Shown here piece by piece: positions 17,321-28,787 of a stretch of DNA of 54,481 bases. How positions within the stretch are numbered: the stretch's first letter is position 1; each line of letters starts with the position of its first letter. The position numbers were made by a program, and so were the translations under genes. The stretch comes from Paracoccaceae bacterium (GTDB taxonomy: Bacteria > Pseudomonadota > Alphaproteobacteria > Rhodobacterales > Rhodobacteraceae), in contig JAAEUI010000535.1 in NCBI GenBank assembly GCA_024227475.1, positions 1 to 54,481 of the forward strand, given 5' to 3'. The notes under the pieces were generated by a model that made no database searches, was not told where the DNA came from, and saw nothing but the letters and a program-made list of their open reading frames with translations.

Positions 17321-18901
17321 TCATTCCCACTCAATGGTGCCCGGCGGTTTTGACGTGATGTCATAAGTCACCCGGTTGATGCCCTCAACTTCGTTGATGA
17401 TCCGGGTCGCGGTTTCGCCCAGAAACTCGTGGCTGAACGGGTAGTAATCCGCTGTCATCCCGTCCACCGAGGTCACCGCCCTGAGTGCACAAGCATAATC
17501 ATAGGTCCGCCCGTCGCCCATCACACCCACCGTGCGCACCGGTAGAATGGCGACAAAGGCCTGCCAGATTTCATCGTAAAGGCCGTGTTTGCGGATCTGG
17601 TCGATATAGACCGCATCCGCCTTGCGCAGGATGTCGAGTTTCGGGCGGGTAATTTCGCCTGGGCAGCGGATGGCAAGGCCGGGGCCGGGGAAGGGGTGAC
17701 GGCCAATGAAGCTGGTCGGCAGGCCCAACTCGCGGCCGAGTTCCCGGACTTCATCCTTGAATAACTCGCGCAGGGGTTCAACCAGTTTCAGCCCCATTTT
17801 TTCGGGCAATCCACCAACGTTGTGGTGGGACTTTATCGTCACCGATGGCCCGCCGGAAAAGCTCACACTCTCAATAACATCGGGGTACAGCGTGCCCTGA
17901 GCCAGAAACTTCGCGCCGCCGACCTCGCCTGCATGTTTCTGAAACACGTCGATAAACAGCCTGCCGATGATCTTGCGTTTGGTTTCGGGGTCCGACTGGC
18001 CATCGAGTTCCCCCAGAAACAGCTCCTGCTCGTCTGCATGGATCAGCGGCATGTTGTAGTGGTCGCGGAACATGGTCACGACCTCCTCCGCTTCTCCCTT
18101 GCGCAACAACCCGTGATCGACAAAGACGCAGGTGAGTTGGTCGCCGATGGCCTCGTGGATCAGCACCGCTGCAACCGATGAATCGACCCCGCCGGACAGG
18201 CCGCAGATTACCTTGGCGTTGCCCACCTGATCGCGGATTTTCCGGATCGCCTCTTCGCGATAAGCCCCCATGGTCCAGTCGCCGGTAAACCCGGCCATTT
18301 GGACGAAGTTCCGGTACAGCCGGGCGCCATTGGGTGTGTGGTGTACTTCCGGGTGGAACTGCACCGCATAAAAGTTCCGGCTTGTGTTCGCCGTTATTGC
18401 AAAAGGAGCATTTGGCGAAGTGCCAAACACTTCAAAACCCGGCGCGATTTTAGAGACGTGATCACCGTGGCTCATCCAGACCTGCTCGCGGTCCGTGTCA
18501 TCCGCAAACCAGCCTTCCAACAAGGGCAGGGCCGCGGCCGTCGGCGTGACATAGGCGCGCCCGAATTCCGCTGTGCCGTGTCCGCGCTCCACCTTGCCAC
18601 CCAGCATGTGCATCATCACCTGCTGGCCATAGCAGATGCCAAGGATCGGCACACCAAGACCAAACACCGAGGCCGGTGGCTGCGGTGCACCTTCGTCAAA
18701 CACCGAAGAAGGCCCGCCGGAAAAGATTACCGCTTTGGGGGCAAACGCCTCCAGAAACCCGTCATCCACCTTCTGATAGGGGTGGATTTCGCAATAGACA
18801 TTTAACTCGCGCAGCCGTCGCGCGATCAGCTGCGTGACCTGGCTGCCGAAGTCGATGATCAGAAGGCGGTCGTGGGCGGGGTCCGAAGAAGTGCTGCTCA
18901 T
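17321..18901 (-). CDS. guaA: GMP synthase (glutamine-hydrolysing)
   Basis: GuaA converts XMP to GMP using ATP and glutamine. The 526 residues contain a class I glutamine amidotransferase domain first (GICYGQQ with nucleophile Cys90, and FHPEVHHT with its His near 181). An ATP pyrophosphatase domain follows, with the PP-loop [12 protein letters not shown] near 233, and then a dimerisation domain ending KPPGTIEWE, the canonical GuaA C-terminus. Length is standard. It is divergent from the MttB-family gene with 178 bp between starts. Cytoplasmic, purine biosynthesis. Confidence 0.97.
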   Translation of the reverse strand: MSSTSSDPAHDRLLIIDFGSQVTQLIARRLRELNVYCEIHPYQKVDDGFLEAFAPKAVIFSGGPSSVFDEGAPQPPASVFGLGVPILGICYGQQVMMHMLGGKVERGHGTAEFGRAYVTPTAAALPLLEGWFADDTDREQVWMSHGDHVSKIAPGFEVFGTSPNAPFAITANTSRNFYAVQFHPEVHHTPNGARLYRNFVQMAGFTGDWTMGAYREEAIRKIRDQVGNAKVICGLSGGVDSSVAAVLIHEAIGDQLTCVFVDHGLLRKGEAEEVVTMFRDHYNMPLIHADEQELFLGELDGQSDPETKRKIIGRLFIDVFQKHAGEVGGAKFLAQGTLYPDVIESVSFSGGPSVTIKSHHNVGGLPEKMGLKLVEPLRELFKDEVRELGRELGLPTSFIGRHPFPGPGLAIRCPGEITRPKLDILRKADAVYIDQIRKHGLYDEIWQAFVAILPVRTVGVMGDGRTYDYACALRAVTSVDGMTADYYPFSHEFLGETATRIINEVEGINRVTYDITSKPPGTIEWE

Positions 18902-19079
18902 GGCCGGGGTTTATGCAAGCCATTGGATTCGCGCAAGAGGGCGCAGGTCTTTAAACCGACGGCATGTCGTTTGCGGCGAATGGCGCGGCGAATTTGCCGG
19001 ACGCGCTGTCTTTCAAAGCGCTAGATTAGCCCGGACACAACAATTGCACCGGAATCCCGGTTCCCAAAAGGCTGATCCC

Positions 19080-20636
19080 ATGGCTGATATCGAAGCTCTC
19101 TCCTCAACTCCCCGTCGCCGTGCCCGTGGTGGTGGTGGCGCCGCTCGCCGCGCTGAACGCACTGCGGTAAAATTCGAATTTGCGAAGTACATCGAGCGCA
19201 ATATACCGAATTTCGAGATTCTGAACGAAGAGGCACTGCAAATCATCGAGGCTAATGCTGAGACCGTGCTGGAAGAAATCGGCGTCAACTTCCTTGACAA
19301 CCCTGTCGCGCTGCAACGCTGGCGTGATGCAGGTGCGGATGTGGATGGCGAGCGGGTGCGTATCCCGCGCGGTCTGGCAAGACAACTGATCAAAACCGCC
19401 CCGTCCGAATACATCCAGCACGCCCGCAACCCTGAGCGCAATGTGCGCGTTGGTGGCAATTCCATGGTGCTGGCCCCGGTCTATGGCCCGCCGTTTGTGC
19501 GCGATATGCAGGGTGGTCGCCGCTATGCGACGATGGATGATTTCCGCAAAATGGTGAAGCTGATCTACATGTCGAAATGGGTGCACCATTCGGGCGGCAC
19601 GGTCTGCGAGCCGACCGATGTAGCGGTGAATAAACGCCATCTCGATATGCTTTACGCGCATATGACGCTGAGCGACAAACCTTACATGGGGTCCGTAACC
19701 GCACCGGAACGGGCCGAAGACTCGGTTAAAATGTCAGAAATCCTTTTTGGCGGGCCGGTTCAGGACAAAACCGTGATGACCTCGCTGATCAACATCAACT
19801 CGCCACTCACCTTTGACGATATCATGATGGGCGCGATGGAGGTTTATGCCAAGAACAATCAGGCCTGTATCGTTTCGCCGTTCATCGTTGGCGGTGCCAT
19901 GGCACCGGTTTCCGTGGCCGGAACTCTGACCCAGGTTCTGGCAGAGGGGTTGGCGGGTGTGGCGTACAACCAGCTGTGCAACCCCGGCGCCCCAGTCATC
20001 ATGGGGGCTTTTGTCTCCTCGATCGATATGAACTCTGGTGCACCCACCTTCGGCACGCCTGAAGCGTCCAAAATCCTCTACGGGGCCGGGCAGTTGGTCC
20101 GCCGCCTGAACCTGCCGTTCCGCTCGGGTGGCTCGTTGTGTGGTTCCAAACTACCAGACGCGCAGGCGGCATATGAGACAGCCAACACGCTGAACGCGGC
20201 ACTGCTTGGAGGTGTGAATTTCTGTTTGCACTCGGCTGGCTGGCTCGAAGGCGGGTTGGTGACCAGTTTTGAAAAGTTCGTGATGGATGCTGATCAGCTT
20301 GGGGTTCTGCACTCAATTGCCGAAGGCGTGGATATGTCTGAAAACGCCCAAGCCATGGATGCCATTGCCGAGGTCGGTCCCGGTGGGCATTATCTCGGTT
20401 GCGCCCACACCCAGGCGAATTTCAAATCGTCGTTCTGGAAGTCCAAGGTGCTGGATTACAAGCCGTTTGAAGCTTGGGTTGAAGACGGCTTCAATGATAC
20501 CATGACCATAGCCGCGATGAAGGTCCAGCGGATGCTGAACGAATACCAGCAGCCGACAATTGACCCGGCTGTGGACGAAGCCCTGCAGGCCTTTGTGGCG
20601 GAGCGTAAGGCAAGCGAACCGGATGCGTTTGGGTAA
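19080..20636 (+). CDS. Trimethylamine methyltransferase (MttB) family protein, non-pyrrolysine
   Basis: A 518-residue TIM-barrel protein of the MttB superfamily. Its N-terminus is Arg-rich (RRRARGGGGAARRAERT), then the core begins near residue 30 (FEILNEEALQIIEANAETVL). The frame is open throughout with no internal amber, so it lacks pyrrolysine. Non-pyrrolysine members demethylate quaternary amines such as glycine betaine or carnitine onto a corrinoid protein. No corrinoid-binding protein or corrinoid activator is encoded next to it. ATG 19080 is preceded by AAAAGG and is preferred over the long upstream extension, which overlaps the guaA promoter. A strong terminator follows. Substrate unknown. 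Confidence 0.86.
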   Translation: MADIEALSSTPRRRARGGGGAARRAERTAVKFEFAKYIERNIPNFEILNEEALQIIEANAETVLEEIGVNFLDNPVALQRWRDAGADVDGERVRIPRGLARQLIKTAPSEYIQHARNPERNVRVGGNSMVLAPVYGPPFVRDMQGGRRYATMDDFRKMVKLIYMSKWVHHSGGTVCEPTDVAVNKRHLDMLYAHMTLSDKPYMGSVTAPERAEDSVKMSEILFGGPVQDKTVMTSLININSPLTFDDIMMGAMEVYAKNNQACIVSPFIVGGAMAPVSVAGTLTQVLAEGLAGVAYNQLCNPGAPVIMGAFVSSIDMNSGAPTFGTPEASKILYGAGQLVRRLNLPFRSGGSLCGSKLPDAQAAYETANTLNAALLGGVNFCLHSAGWLEGGLVTSFEKFVMDADQLGVLHSIAEGVDMSENAQAMDAIAEVGPGGHYLGCAHTQANFKSSFWKSKVLDYKPFEAWVEDGFNDTMTIAAMKVQRMLNEYQQPTIDPAVDEALQAFVAERKASEPDAFG

Positions 20637-20666
20637 CGATCTCGCAAACTGAAATAGCCAAACCAC

Positions 20667-20708
20667 CGCGCCTTTGAACCTGATCGGTTCGAGGGCGCGT
20701 TGTTTTTT
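20667..20708 (+). terminator. Rho-independent terminator of the MttB-family gene
   Basis: CGCGCC TT TGAACC, a TGAT loop, then GGTTCG A GGGCGCG forms a long stem with one small mismatch, followed by TTGTTTTTT. It begins 30 bp after the MttB stop. Its T-run reaches into the stop codon of the converging pncA gene, so the two genes share this boundary. Confidence 0.8.
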
Positions 20709-21339
20709 ACGCCAAATCTGCGCTGTTAATTCGGGTGACGCCTGCGGCCGCAACGTCTTTCCAGGCACAGTCCGCCGAAGCACCCGGGGCTGGATCAATC
20801 GAGGCAGTTGCATCGTCAATGATAAAGGTCTCAAACCCTGATTTGACGGCATCGGTAGCAAGCCCGCCAACGCAATAGTCAATGGCACAGCCGGCCACAA
20901 AAACCCGGCTGATGCCACGCTCGCTCAAATAGCTTGCAAGGCCGGTTTTTGTCACACCATCGACCATGCAAAAGGCTGAGTAACTGTCCACATCCTTTAG
21001 ATAGCCTTTTCGAATGATAAGTTGCGCATGGGGCAGATTGAGGTCGGGGTGGAACTCTGCCCCCCAGGTATTTTGCACCACATGATCCGGCCAGAGTATC
21101 TGATCACCATAGGGCATCGGGATGGTTTCAAGCGGGGCTTTGCCCGGGTGCGCAGAGGCGAATGAAACATGCCCTTTGGGGTGCCAATCCTGAGTGAGTG
21201 CAACATTTTGGAACCTGTTCCCGACCTCGTTGATAACCGGTACCACCGCATGCCCGTCTGCTGTCGGGAGCGCGCCGCCCTCGCAAAAATCATTCTGCAT
21301 ATCAACAACAATCAATACGTCGCTATTTGTCAGGTCCAT
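20707..21339 (-). CDS. pncA: Nicotinamidase
   Basis: PncA hydrolyses nicotinamide to nicotinic acid for NAD salvage. The 210-residue sequence has the catalytic triad of the family: Asp13 in VVDMQNDF, Lys111 in IIRKGY and Cys156 in CAIDYCVGG. Metal-binding residues are seen in DWHPKGH (Asp51, His53, His57). Length is normal. It converges on the MttB-family gene, whose terminator overlaps its last codon. Several members also take pyrazinamide or other amides; primary function is most likely NAD recycling. Confidence 0.94.
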   Translation of the reverse strand: MDLTNSDVLIVVDMQNDFCEGGALPTADGHAVVPVINEVGNRFQNVALTQDWHPKGHVSFASAHPGKAPLETIPMPYGDQILWPDHVVQNTWGAEFHPDLNLPHAQLIIRKGYLKDVDSYSAFCMVDGVTKTGLASYLSERGISRVFVAGCAIDYCVGGLATDAVKSGFETFIIDDATASIDPAPGASADCAWKDVAAAGVTRINSADLA

Positions 21340-21421
21340 TTTGCACCTCTGTCAGATTTTGTGTGTATACCAACAATGTAGCACAACTCTCACCACCACG
21401 AAACTGGCCTGCCTGCACGGG

Positions 21422-21617
21422 TGATCAATTGCAGACCAAACAGCTGGCCGAGTATTTGAGTGAAGTTGCAGGTCAGAAAGTTGAGCCCCCCCACCGGAAC
21501 AGTAACAGCCAGAAACTGCGGCCTGCAGATTTGGCATAGAAAACCCGCGAACGGCTGATGGACTGTCTGCGCCGGGATTACGACCTGCTGGCGGACTATT
21601 ACGGCAACCCGATGTGA
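21422..21617 (+). pseudogene. Possible C-terminal remnant of a sulfotransferase-like gene
   Basis: The plus-strand frame reads DQLQTKQLAEYLSEV, then QKLRPADLA, an in-frame TAG at about 21536, then KTRERLMDCLRRDYDLLADYYG before a natural-looking stop. The last segment resembles the usual ending of sulfotransferase-family proteins (an R-x-L followed by a D-Y-D-L motif). There is no start codon with a ribosome-binding site and no upstream catalytic part, so this would be a degraded fragment. The match is short and the identification tentative. Confidence 0.35.
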
Positions 21618-21850
21618 ATGGAGGCAAATGCCCCACCGTTCGCATGGTTAACGCAAGCCTAACCGCGATTCGCTATAACCTGTCCCGAGCTCAAAAAGTG
21701 GTTGCGGACTTTCGCGGCATCAAGACGCCGACGAAATATCACCAAAGCAAATCGAGATATGTGATAGGTGCAGGGTCAAACACCCCTGACCGGTAATTTT
21801 GAACTGCGCGGCGGGCCCGTCTTACTAACCACCCTAAGTATGAAGAAACT
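21618..21850. other. Gap between the remnant and the mnmA terminator; nothing recognised
   Basis: About 230 bases without a convincing gene. A 60-codon frame here has no recognisable features or good ribosome-binding site. Together with the flanking remnant and palindromes, the 589-bp space between pncA and mnmA looks like decayed sequence. Confidence 0.45.
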
Positions 21851-21851
21851 G

Positions 21852-21891
21852 AAAACCCGGCACCGGAATGAAGCGGTCGCCGGGTGGTTTT
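21852..21891 (-). terminator. Probable terminator downstream of mnmA
   Basis: CCCGGC (21856-21861) pairs with GCCGGG (21879-21884), extended by AAAA/TTTT outside a small bulge. On the minus strand the hairpin ends in GGGTTTTCAGTTTC. It is about 40 bp beyond the mnmA stop, with another palindrome (21899-21926) in between. Confidence 0.4.
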
Positions 21892-21898
21892 CGTGACT

Positions 21899-21926
21899 TG
21901 TCATCCCCGCGACAGCGGGGATGACA
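21899..21926. repeat. Perfect 12-bp palindrome (GTCATCCCCGC type)
   Basis: TGTCATCCCCGC, a GACA loop, then the exact complement GCGGGGATGACA. It ends three bases before the mnmA stop. Palindromes with a GTCATCCCCGC core are common dispersed repeats in proteobacterial genomes; a related element is at 53559-53627. It could add to termination but has no T-run. Confidence 0.65.
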
Positions 21927-21928
21927 GT

Positions 21929-23077
21929 CTAATATTCCCCGCGCCAGATCCAGCCGCCACCCCAGATTCGCGTGCCGTCACTTTCATAAAACACACAAGC
22001 CTGCCCCGGCGCGACGCCTTCTTCCGGTGCCAGCAGCTCCACCTCGGCGGTTGTCGCTGACAGGGGCCGCACAATCGCTTGTTTTGGTTGGCGGGTTGAG
22101 CGCACGCGGACGGACAGAGGCCATTCACTCCGGCTGTCAAACGGCTCGTCCCCAAGCCAGTTAATTTCGCGCACCGGCACTAACCGGGTCGCCAGCGCCT
22201 GTTTCGGGCCGACGATCACCTGCCGGTTGTCCGCATCCAGCTTCACCACGTAAAGCGGATCGCCCCCGCCGATGCCAAGGCCACGACGCTGCCCCACGGT
22301 GTAATGAATGACTCCTTGGTGCTGCCCCAGAACCCGGCCGTCCAGATGCACGATGTCACCGGGGTTGGCTGCATCGGGCCGCAGTTTTTCAATTACTGCC
22401 GAATAGGAGCCGCCTGGCACAAAACAAATGTCCTGGCTGTCCGGCTTATCCGCCACCGGCAGGCCGAATTTTGCCGCCATTTCGCGGGTTTCAGCCTTGC
22501 TTTTCAGATGGCCCAGCGGAAAACGCAGGTAATCCAGCTGCTCCTGAGTAGTAGAGAACAGGAAATAGGATTGATCGCGCGCGTGATCGGCTGCCTTGTG
22601 CAGTTCTGCTCCAGCGGGCCCCACGAAACGCTGAATGTAATGGCCTGTTGCCATGCAATCCGCCTCCAGGTCCTTTGCGGTCTCCAGCAAATCGCGAAAC
22701 TTCACCCGTTCGTTGCAGCGGATACAGGGCACCGGCGTGGCCCCGGCCAGATAACTGTCGGCAAATTCATCGATTACGCTCTCGCGGAACTTGTTTTCAT
22801 AATCGAGCACGTAATGGGGAAATTCCATTTCCTCGGCCACGCGCCGGGCGTCGTGGATATCACGGCCCGCGCAACAGGCGCCTTTTTTGGCCAGTGCCGC
22901 GCCATGATCATAGAGCTGCAGCGTGATGCCAATAACATCATAGCCCTCGTCGGCAAGCTGTGCCGCGACAACAGAGGAATCGACCCCGCCCGACATAGCA
23001 ACGATCACACGGGTTTGCGCCGGTGATTTGGCGAATCCCAGCGAGTTCAGGTCCTGTGATTTGGCGTCAAGTGCCAT
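21929..23077 (-). CDS. mnmA: tRNA-specific 2-thiouridylase
   Basis: MnmA thiolates U34 of Lys, Glu and Gln tRNAs using sulfur relayed from cysteine desulfurase. The 382-residue protein has the PP-loop [12 protein letters not shown] near residue 27, the catalytic Cys in [10 protein letters not shown] near 108 and the second Cys in [11 protein letters not shown] near 205. C-terminal beta-barrel domains follow ([14 protein letters not shown]). ATG 23077 gives the usual short N-terminus; upstream in-frame starts to 23134 exist. It is divergent from sciP, sharing a 125-bp promoter region. Confidence 0.95.
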   Translation of the reverse strand: MALDAKSQDLNSLGFAKSPAQTRVIVAMSGGVDSSVVAAQLADEGYDVIGITLQLYDHGAALAKKGACCAGRDIHDARRVAEEMEFPHYVLDYENKFRESVIDEFADSYLAGATPVPCIRCNERVKFRDLLETAKDLEADCMATGHYIQRFVGPAGAELHKAADHARDQSYFLFSTTQEQLDYLRFPLGHLKSKAETREMAAKFGLPVADKPDSQDICFVPGGSYSAVIEKLRPDAANPGDIVHLDGRVLGQHQGVIHYTVGQRRGLGIGGGDPLYVVKLDADNRQVIVGPKQALATRLVPVREINWLGDEPFDSRSEWPLSVRVRSTRQPKQAIVRPLSATTAEVELLAPEEGVAPGQACVFYESDGTRIWGGGWIWRGEY

Positions 23078-23202
23078 GGGCGAGAAACTTTCAGTCAACG
23101 GACGGCAATATAGTAAAACCTTAGGTACTCTCAACCCCGGACTTCACATTCACTTTACCCTTTCCCCGCAGGGTCTCGGGCAGGGAAAGCAAAAGGTGGA
23201 AG

Positions 23203-23481
23203 ATGTTTATCAGGAAAGAGCAAGGGCCGGTATTTATCACATTGCCGAACGGAAGCAAGCTCAGCCGCTCCGACCTGCCGGCGAAAACCACCTCCCGCTG
23301 GGTGGCGCGCAGAAAGGCCCGGGTCGTGATGGCGGTTGTCGGTGGGTTGCTGACCTCAAAGGAAGCCTGCGACATGTATGATTTGTCTGAAGAAGAGCTT
23401 GGTTCCTGGTGTCAGGCGGTAAAAACCCACGGAACTGCTGCTTTACGGGTCACTGCGTTGCAAAAATATAGACAACTTTAA
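23203..23481 (+). CDS. sciP: SciP-type CtrA inhibitor (DUF1153)
   Basis: A 92-residue helix-turn-helix protein of the DUF1153/SciP family. In Caulobacter SciP binds CtrA and blocks its recruitment of RNA polymerase during G1. Hallmarks seen are MFIRKEQGPVFITLPNGSKL at the N-terminus, the basic SRWVARRKARVV helix near 45 and the HTH segment TSKEACDMYDLSEEELGSW. The ATG has an excellent AAGGTGGA site. It lies 92 bp upstream of ctrA on the same strand, so regulator and target are neighbours. In Rhodobacterales these genes are linked to motility and GTA control rather than essential cell cycle; that part is general knowledge of the order. Confidence 0.9.
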   Translation: MFIRKEQGPVFITLPNGSKLSRSDLPAKTTSRWVARRKARVVMAVVGGLLTSKEACDMYDLSEEELGSWCQAVKTHGTAALRVTALQKYRQL

Positions 23482-23548
23482 GTTGTGTTGATAATATTTT
23501 CATCAACGTAACCACTGATTAACCAATCCGGTCCAAGGTTAACCAATC
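23473..23548 (+). promoter_or_regulatory. sciP-ctrA intergenic regulatory region with repeats
   Basis: Three sequence features stand out. A perfect palindrome ACAACT-TTA-AGTTGT (23473-23487) overlaps the sciP stop. Then GTTGAT...ATCAAC (23487-23492 and 23502-23507) forms a second dyad. Finally the 10-base direct repeat TTAACCAATC occurs at 23519-23528 and 23539-23548, exactly 20 bp apart, that is on the same face of the helix. TTAA is the half-site of CtrA, so the pair may be an autoregulatory CtrA site, though the classical TTAA-N7-TTAA spacing is absent. Confidence 0.5.
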
Positions 23549-23573
23549 GAAACGCTGTAGCCTGGAGATTATC

Positions 23574-24287
23574 ATGCGCGTTCTGCTGGTTGAAGACGAT
23601 CCCACAACATCCAAAAGCATTGAATTCATGCTGGCGAATGCAAACCTCAATGTCTATGCCACCGACCTTGGGGAAGAGGGTATCGATCTTGTGAAACTCT
23701 ATGACTACGATCTTATCCTCTTGGATATTAACCTGCCGGATTTGTCCGGGCACGAGGTTCTGCGCCAGCTTCGGGTGGCCAAGGTGCAGACGCCGATCCT
23801 GATTCTGTCAGGCAATGACGATGCTTCCGAAAAGGTGAAAGGCTTTGGCTTTGGGGCCGACGATTACCTGACCAAACCTTTCCACCGCGAAGAATTGATT
23901 GCTCGTATCCATGCCATCGTGCGCCGCTCCAAAGGTCACGCGCAAAGTGTGATAGAAACCGGGATGATCACGGTCAATCTGGATGCCAAGACAGTCGAAT
24001 GCCTGGGCAATCCCGTGCATCTGACCGGCAAGGAATATCAAATGCTCGAGCTGTTGTCGCTGCGCAAGGGAACGACGCTGACCAAGGAAATGTTCCTCAA
24101 CCACCTTTATGGCGGCATGGACGAGCCTGAATTGAAGATCATCGATGTGTTTATCTGTAAGTTGCGCAAGAAACTGTCAGAGGCGACAGGTGGCGACAAT
24201 TACATAGATACGGTCTGGGGCCGGGGCTATGTGCTGCGCGATCCGGTATTGGAAACCGGCGACACCCGAGTGGCTGTCGGGGCCTGA
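23574..24287 (+). CDS. ctrA: Cell cycle response regulator CtrA
   Basis: An OmpR-type response regulator of 237 residues. The receiver domain (1-120) has the acidic pocket VEDD, the phospho-acceptor Asp51 in [12 protein letters not shown] and Lys in YLTKPF. The winged-helix DNA-binding domain (about 130-230) shows [17 protein letters not shown] and [11 protein letters not shown], both characteristic of CtrA rather than other OmpR members. CtrA controls flagellar, chemotaxis and, in Rhodobacterales, gene transfer agent genes. The ATG follows TGGAG. sciP directly precedes it, as expected. A small AT-rich hairpin at 24415-24432 may end the transcript. Confidence 0.95.
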   Translation: MRVLLVEDDPTTSKSIEFMLANANLNVYATDLGEEGIDLVKLYDYDLILLDINLPDLSGHEVLRQLRVAKVQTPILILSGNDDASEKVKGFGFGADDYLTKPFHREELIARIHAIVRRSKGHAQSVIETGMITVNLDAKTVECLGNPVHLTGKEYQMLELLSLRKGTTLTKEMFLNHLYGGMDEPELKIIDVFICKLRKKLSEATGGDNYIDTVWGRGYVLRDPVLETGDTRVAVGA

Positions 24288-24440
24288 TTCCGGTATCTGA
24301 AGCGTTGGCGCACCTGTAAGCGTGCTTATTTGTACCACCGAAACTGATTGCAAACGCCTTGATCCAAGCGCCTTTGGAAAGAGAATCCGCTGGACCGGAG
24401 GAAGACGGCCACCTAAAACTTGGTGAAGTTTTTCAACTGA

Positions 24441-26579
<2,139 letters not shown>

Positions 26580-26594
26580 GCGTGATATGAGCCC

Positions 26595-28685
26595 ATGAGC
26601 CGCCGCCCTGAAATCCTTTTCCCGTTGTTTGCTGATCTGAAGCAGCTGGACGGTGTTGGCCCAAAAATCGCCCAGAACTTCGAGAATATGGAGGTGACGC
26701 GCCCGCGCGATCTGCTGTTTCAACTGCCCCAATCGATCATCAACCGGCAGATAACGGCAAGTGTGCAGGATGTGGAGCCGCCCACTGTGGCGACGGTTGA
26801 GGTGCAGGTTGGGCTGCATCACCCCAATGCGGTGAAGGGGCGGCCTTACCGGGTGACGGTTAAGGACGCCAAAACCACGTTTCAACTGGTGTTTTTTCAT
26901 GCCCGCGCTGACTGGTTGCGGGAACAATTGCCAAGCGGCCAGCGCCGGGTCGTGTCAGGCAAGGTGGAGCTGTTTGACGGCATTGCCCAGATGGTGCACC
27001 CCGATTTCATCCTGCGCACCGAAAAGGCCGATGCAATTCCTCAGAACGAACCGGTCTATCCGCTGACGGCAGGGATAACCCAGAAGACTATGTTCAAGGC
27101 AGCGGCATCAGCGCTGGAGCGGGCGCCTGATCTTCAGGAATGGATCGCCCCATCAGTGCTGGAAAAACACGGCTGGGTCGGCTGGCGGGAGGCGTTGGGA
27201 ACTGCCCATGCGCCAAAAACCACACGCGATGTGGCCAGCAATGCGCCACCGCGCGAGCGGCTGGCTTATGATGAGATGCTGGCGCATCAACTGACCCTGG
27301 CGCTGGCCCGCGCGCGGTTGCGCCGGGCCAAAGGGGTTGAGACAAGCGGCGACGGTAAGCTGCGCAATCAGGTGATGGCAGCGCTGCCTTATAAGCTGAC
27401 CAACGCGCAACTGCGCTCGATTGATGAAATTACCGGGGATATGGCGGCACCTTTGCGTATGAACCGGTTGCTGCAGGGCGATGTCGGGTCTGGCAAAACC
27501 GTGGTTGCCCTGTTGGCCTTGCTGGCGGCGGTGGAATCCGGCGGGCAGGGGGTGATGATGGCCCCAACCAGCATCCTGGCACGCCAGCACCTGGAAGCTT
27601 TGCAGCCGCTGGCAGAATCGGCCGGCGTGGTGCTGGAACTGCTGACCGGGCGGGACAAGGGACGCGAACGGAGCAAGAAGCTGGCGGCACTTGAAAAAGG
27701 CGACATTCACATTCTGGTCGGCACCCATTCGGTGTTTCAGAAAGACGTTGAGTTTCAGAACCTGCGGCTGGCCATTGTCGACGAGCAGCATCGTTTTGGG
27801 GTGCGGCAGCGGATGGATCTCGGTGCCAAGGGGCGGGCGGTCGACATTCTGGTGATGACCGCCACACCGATCCCGCGCAGCCTGGCGCTGGTAAGTTATG
27901 GTGACATGGACGTGTCGCTGCTCGATGAAAAACCACCGGGGCGCAAACCGGTGGAAACGGTGCTGGTCTCCAATTCGCGGTTTGACGAGGTGGTGAATCA
28001 CCTCAAACATGCTGTGGAACAGGGTCGGCAGGCCTATTGGGTGTGCCCGCTGGTTGGCGAGAGCGAAACCGTGGAATGGGCGGCGGCGGAAGAGCGATTT
28101 CGCACCCTGCGTTTTGCGCTTGGCGAAGAAAACGTCGGGTTGGTGCATGGGCAGTTGCCGGTGGCAGAGAAAGACTCGGCCATGGCGGATTTTGTTGCCG
28201 GAAATACCAAGGTGCTGGTGGCAACCACGGTGATCGAAGTTGGTGTTGATGTGCCCTCAGCCAGCATCATGGTGATCGAGCAGGCGGAAAAATTCGGCCT
28301 GGCACAACTGCATCAGCTGCGCGGCCGGGTCGGGCGTGGGGCTGAGGCCTCGACCTGCCTGTTGATGTATGCGCATCCGCTGACTGAAGGCGCTGAACGG
28401 CGGCTGAAGGTGATTCGAGACACCGAGGATGGCTTCAGAATTTCCGAGGAGGATCTGAAACTGCGTGGGGCCGGGGACTTGCTGGGGGTGGCGCAATCCG
28501 GCCTGCCTCGATTCCGCATTGCCGATCTGGAAGTGCAGGCTGATCTGATGAAAACCGCGCAGGATGATGCGCGTTTGCTGTTGCATGAGGACCCAAAACT
28601 GGCCTCAGACCGAGGCGCGGCGGCACGGGTGCTGCTGTATCTGATGGAACAGGAAAAAGCTATTCGTTTGATTTCAGTGGGTTAA
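26595..28685 (+). CDS. recG: ATP-dependent DNA helicase RecG
   Basis: RecG remodels stalled forks and branched DNA. In the 696 residues an N-terminal wedge/OB domain (LKQLDGVGPKIAQNFE, 1-150) precedes a superfamily 2 helicase core. The core has Walker A GDVGSGKT near 293, the box DEQHRFGVRQRMDL near 396 and MTATPIPRSLAL near 420. Motif V/VI sequences are TTVIEVGVDVPSASIM and QLRGRVGRG near 575. All motifs look intact. It follows ligA by 15 bp and is followed almost at once by LexA boxes belonging to the next small gene, the first of which lies only 6 bp past the recG stop. Confidence 0.96.
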   Translation: MSRRPEILFPLFADLKQLDGVGPKIAQNFENMEVTRPRDLLFQLPQSIINRQITASVQDVEPPTVATVEVQVGLHHPNAVKGRPYRVTVKDAKTTFQLVFFHARADWLREQLPSGQRRVVSGKVELFDGIAQMVHPDFILRTEKADAIPQNEPVYPLTAGITQKTMFKAAASALERAPDLQEWIAPSVLEKHGWVGWREALGTAHAPKTTRDVASNAPPRERLAYDEMLAHQLTLALARARLRRAKGVETSGDGKLRNQVMAALPYKLTNAQLRSIDEITGDMAAPLRMNRLLQGDVGSGKTVVALLALLAAVESGGQGVMMAPTSILARQHLEALQPLAESAGVVLELLTGRDKGRERSKKLAALEKGDIHILVGTHSVFQKDVEFQNLRLAIVDEQHRFGVRQRMDLGAKGRAVDILVMTATPIPRSLALVSYGDMDVSLLDEKPPGRKPVETVLVSNSRFDEVVNHLKHAVEQGRQAYWVCPLVGESETVEWAAAEERFRTLRFALGEENVGLVHGQLPVAEKDSAMADFVAGNTKVLVATTVIEVGVDVPSASIMVIEQAEKFGLAQLHQLRGRVGRGAEASTCLLMYAHPLTEGAERRLKVIRDTEDGFRISEEDLKLRGAGDLLGVAQSGLPRFRIADLEVQADLMKTAQDDARLLLHEDPKLASDRGAAARVLLYLMEQEKAIRLISVG

Positions 28686-28690
28686 TAGAG

Positions 28691-28772
28691 GTTCGCCAAA
28701 TGTTCTCATAAAATGCTTGCAAAACAAGAACAATAGTGGAACATTAAGGGAACTTAAGAGAACACGAAGAAC
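28691..28772 (+). promoter_or_regulatory. Cluster of LexA (SOS) operators before a small membrane-protein gene
   Basis: Exact alphaproteobacterial LexA boxes are GTTCGCCAAATGTTC at 28691-28705, GAACAATAGTGGAAC at 28728-28742 and GAACATTAAGGGAAC at 28739-28753. The last two share a GAAC half-site. Further GAAC half-sites follow at 28760 and 28769 with spacers of 6 and 5. A possible -35 (TTGCAA, 28717-28722) lies between the first and second box, so LexA would cover the promoter. Boxes were found by reading both strands for GTTC-N7-GTTC. The nearest downstream start is 28788. Confidence 0.85.
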
Positions 28773-28787
28773 GCAAGGACCCGCCAA

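Noticed and set aside
19080-20636. Pyrrolysine-containing MttB
   Set aside because: The frame has no internal TAG codon.
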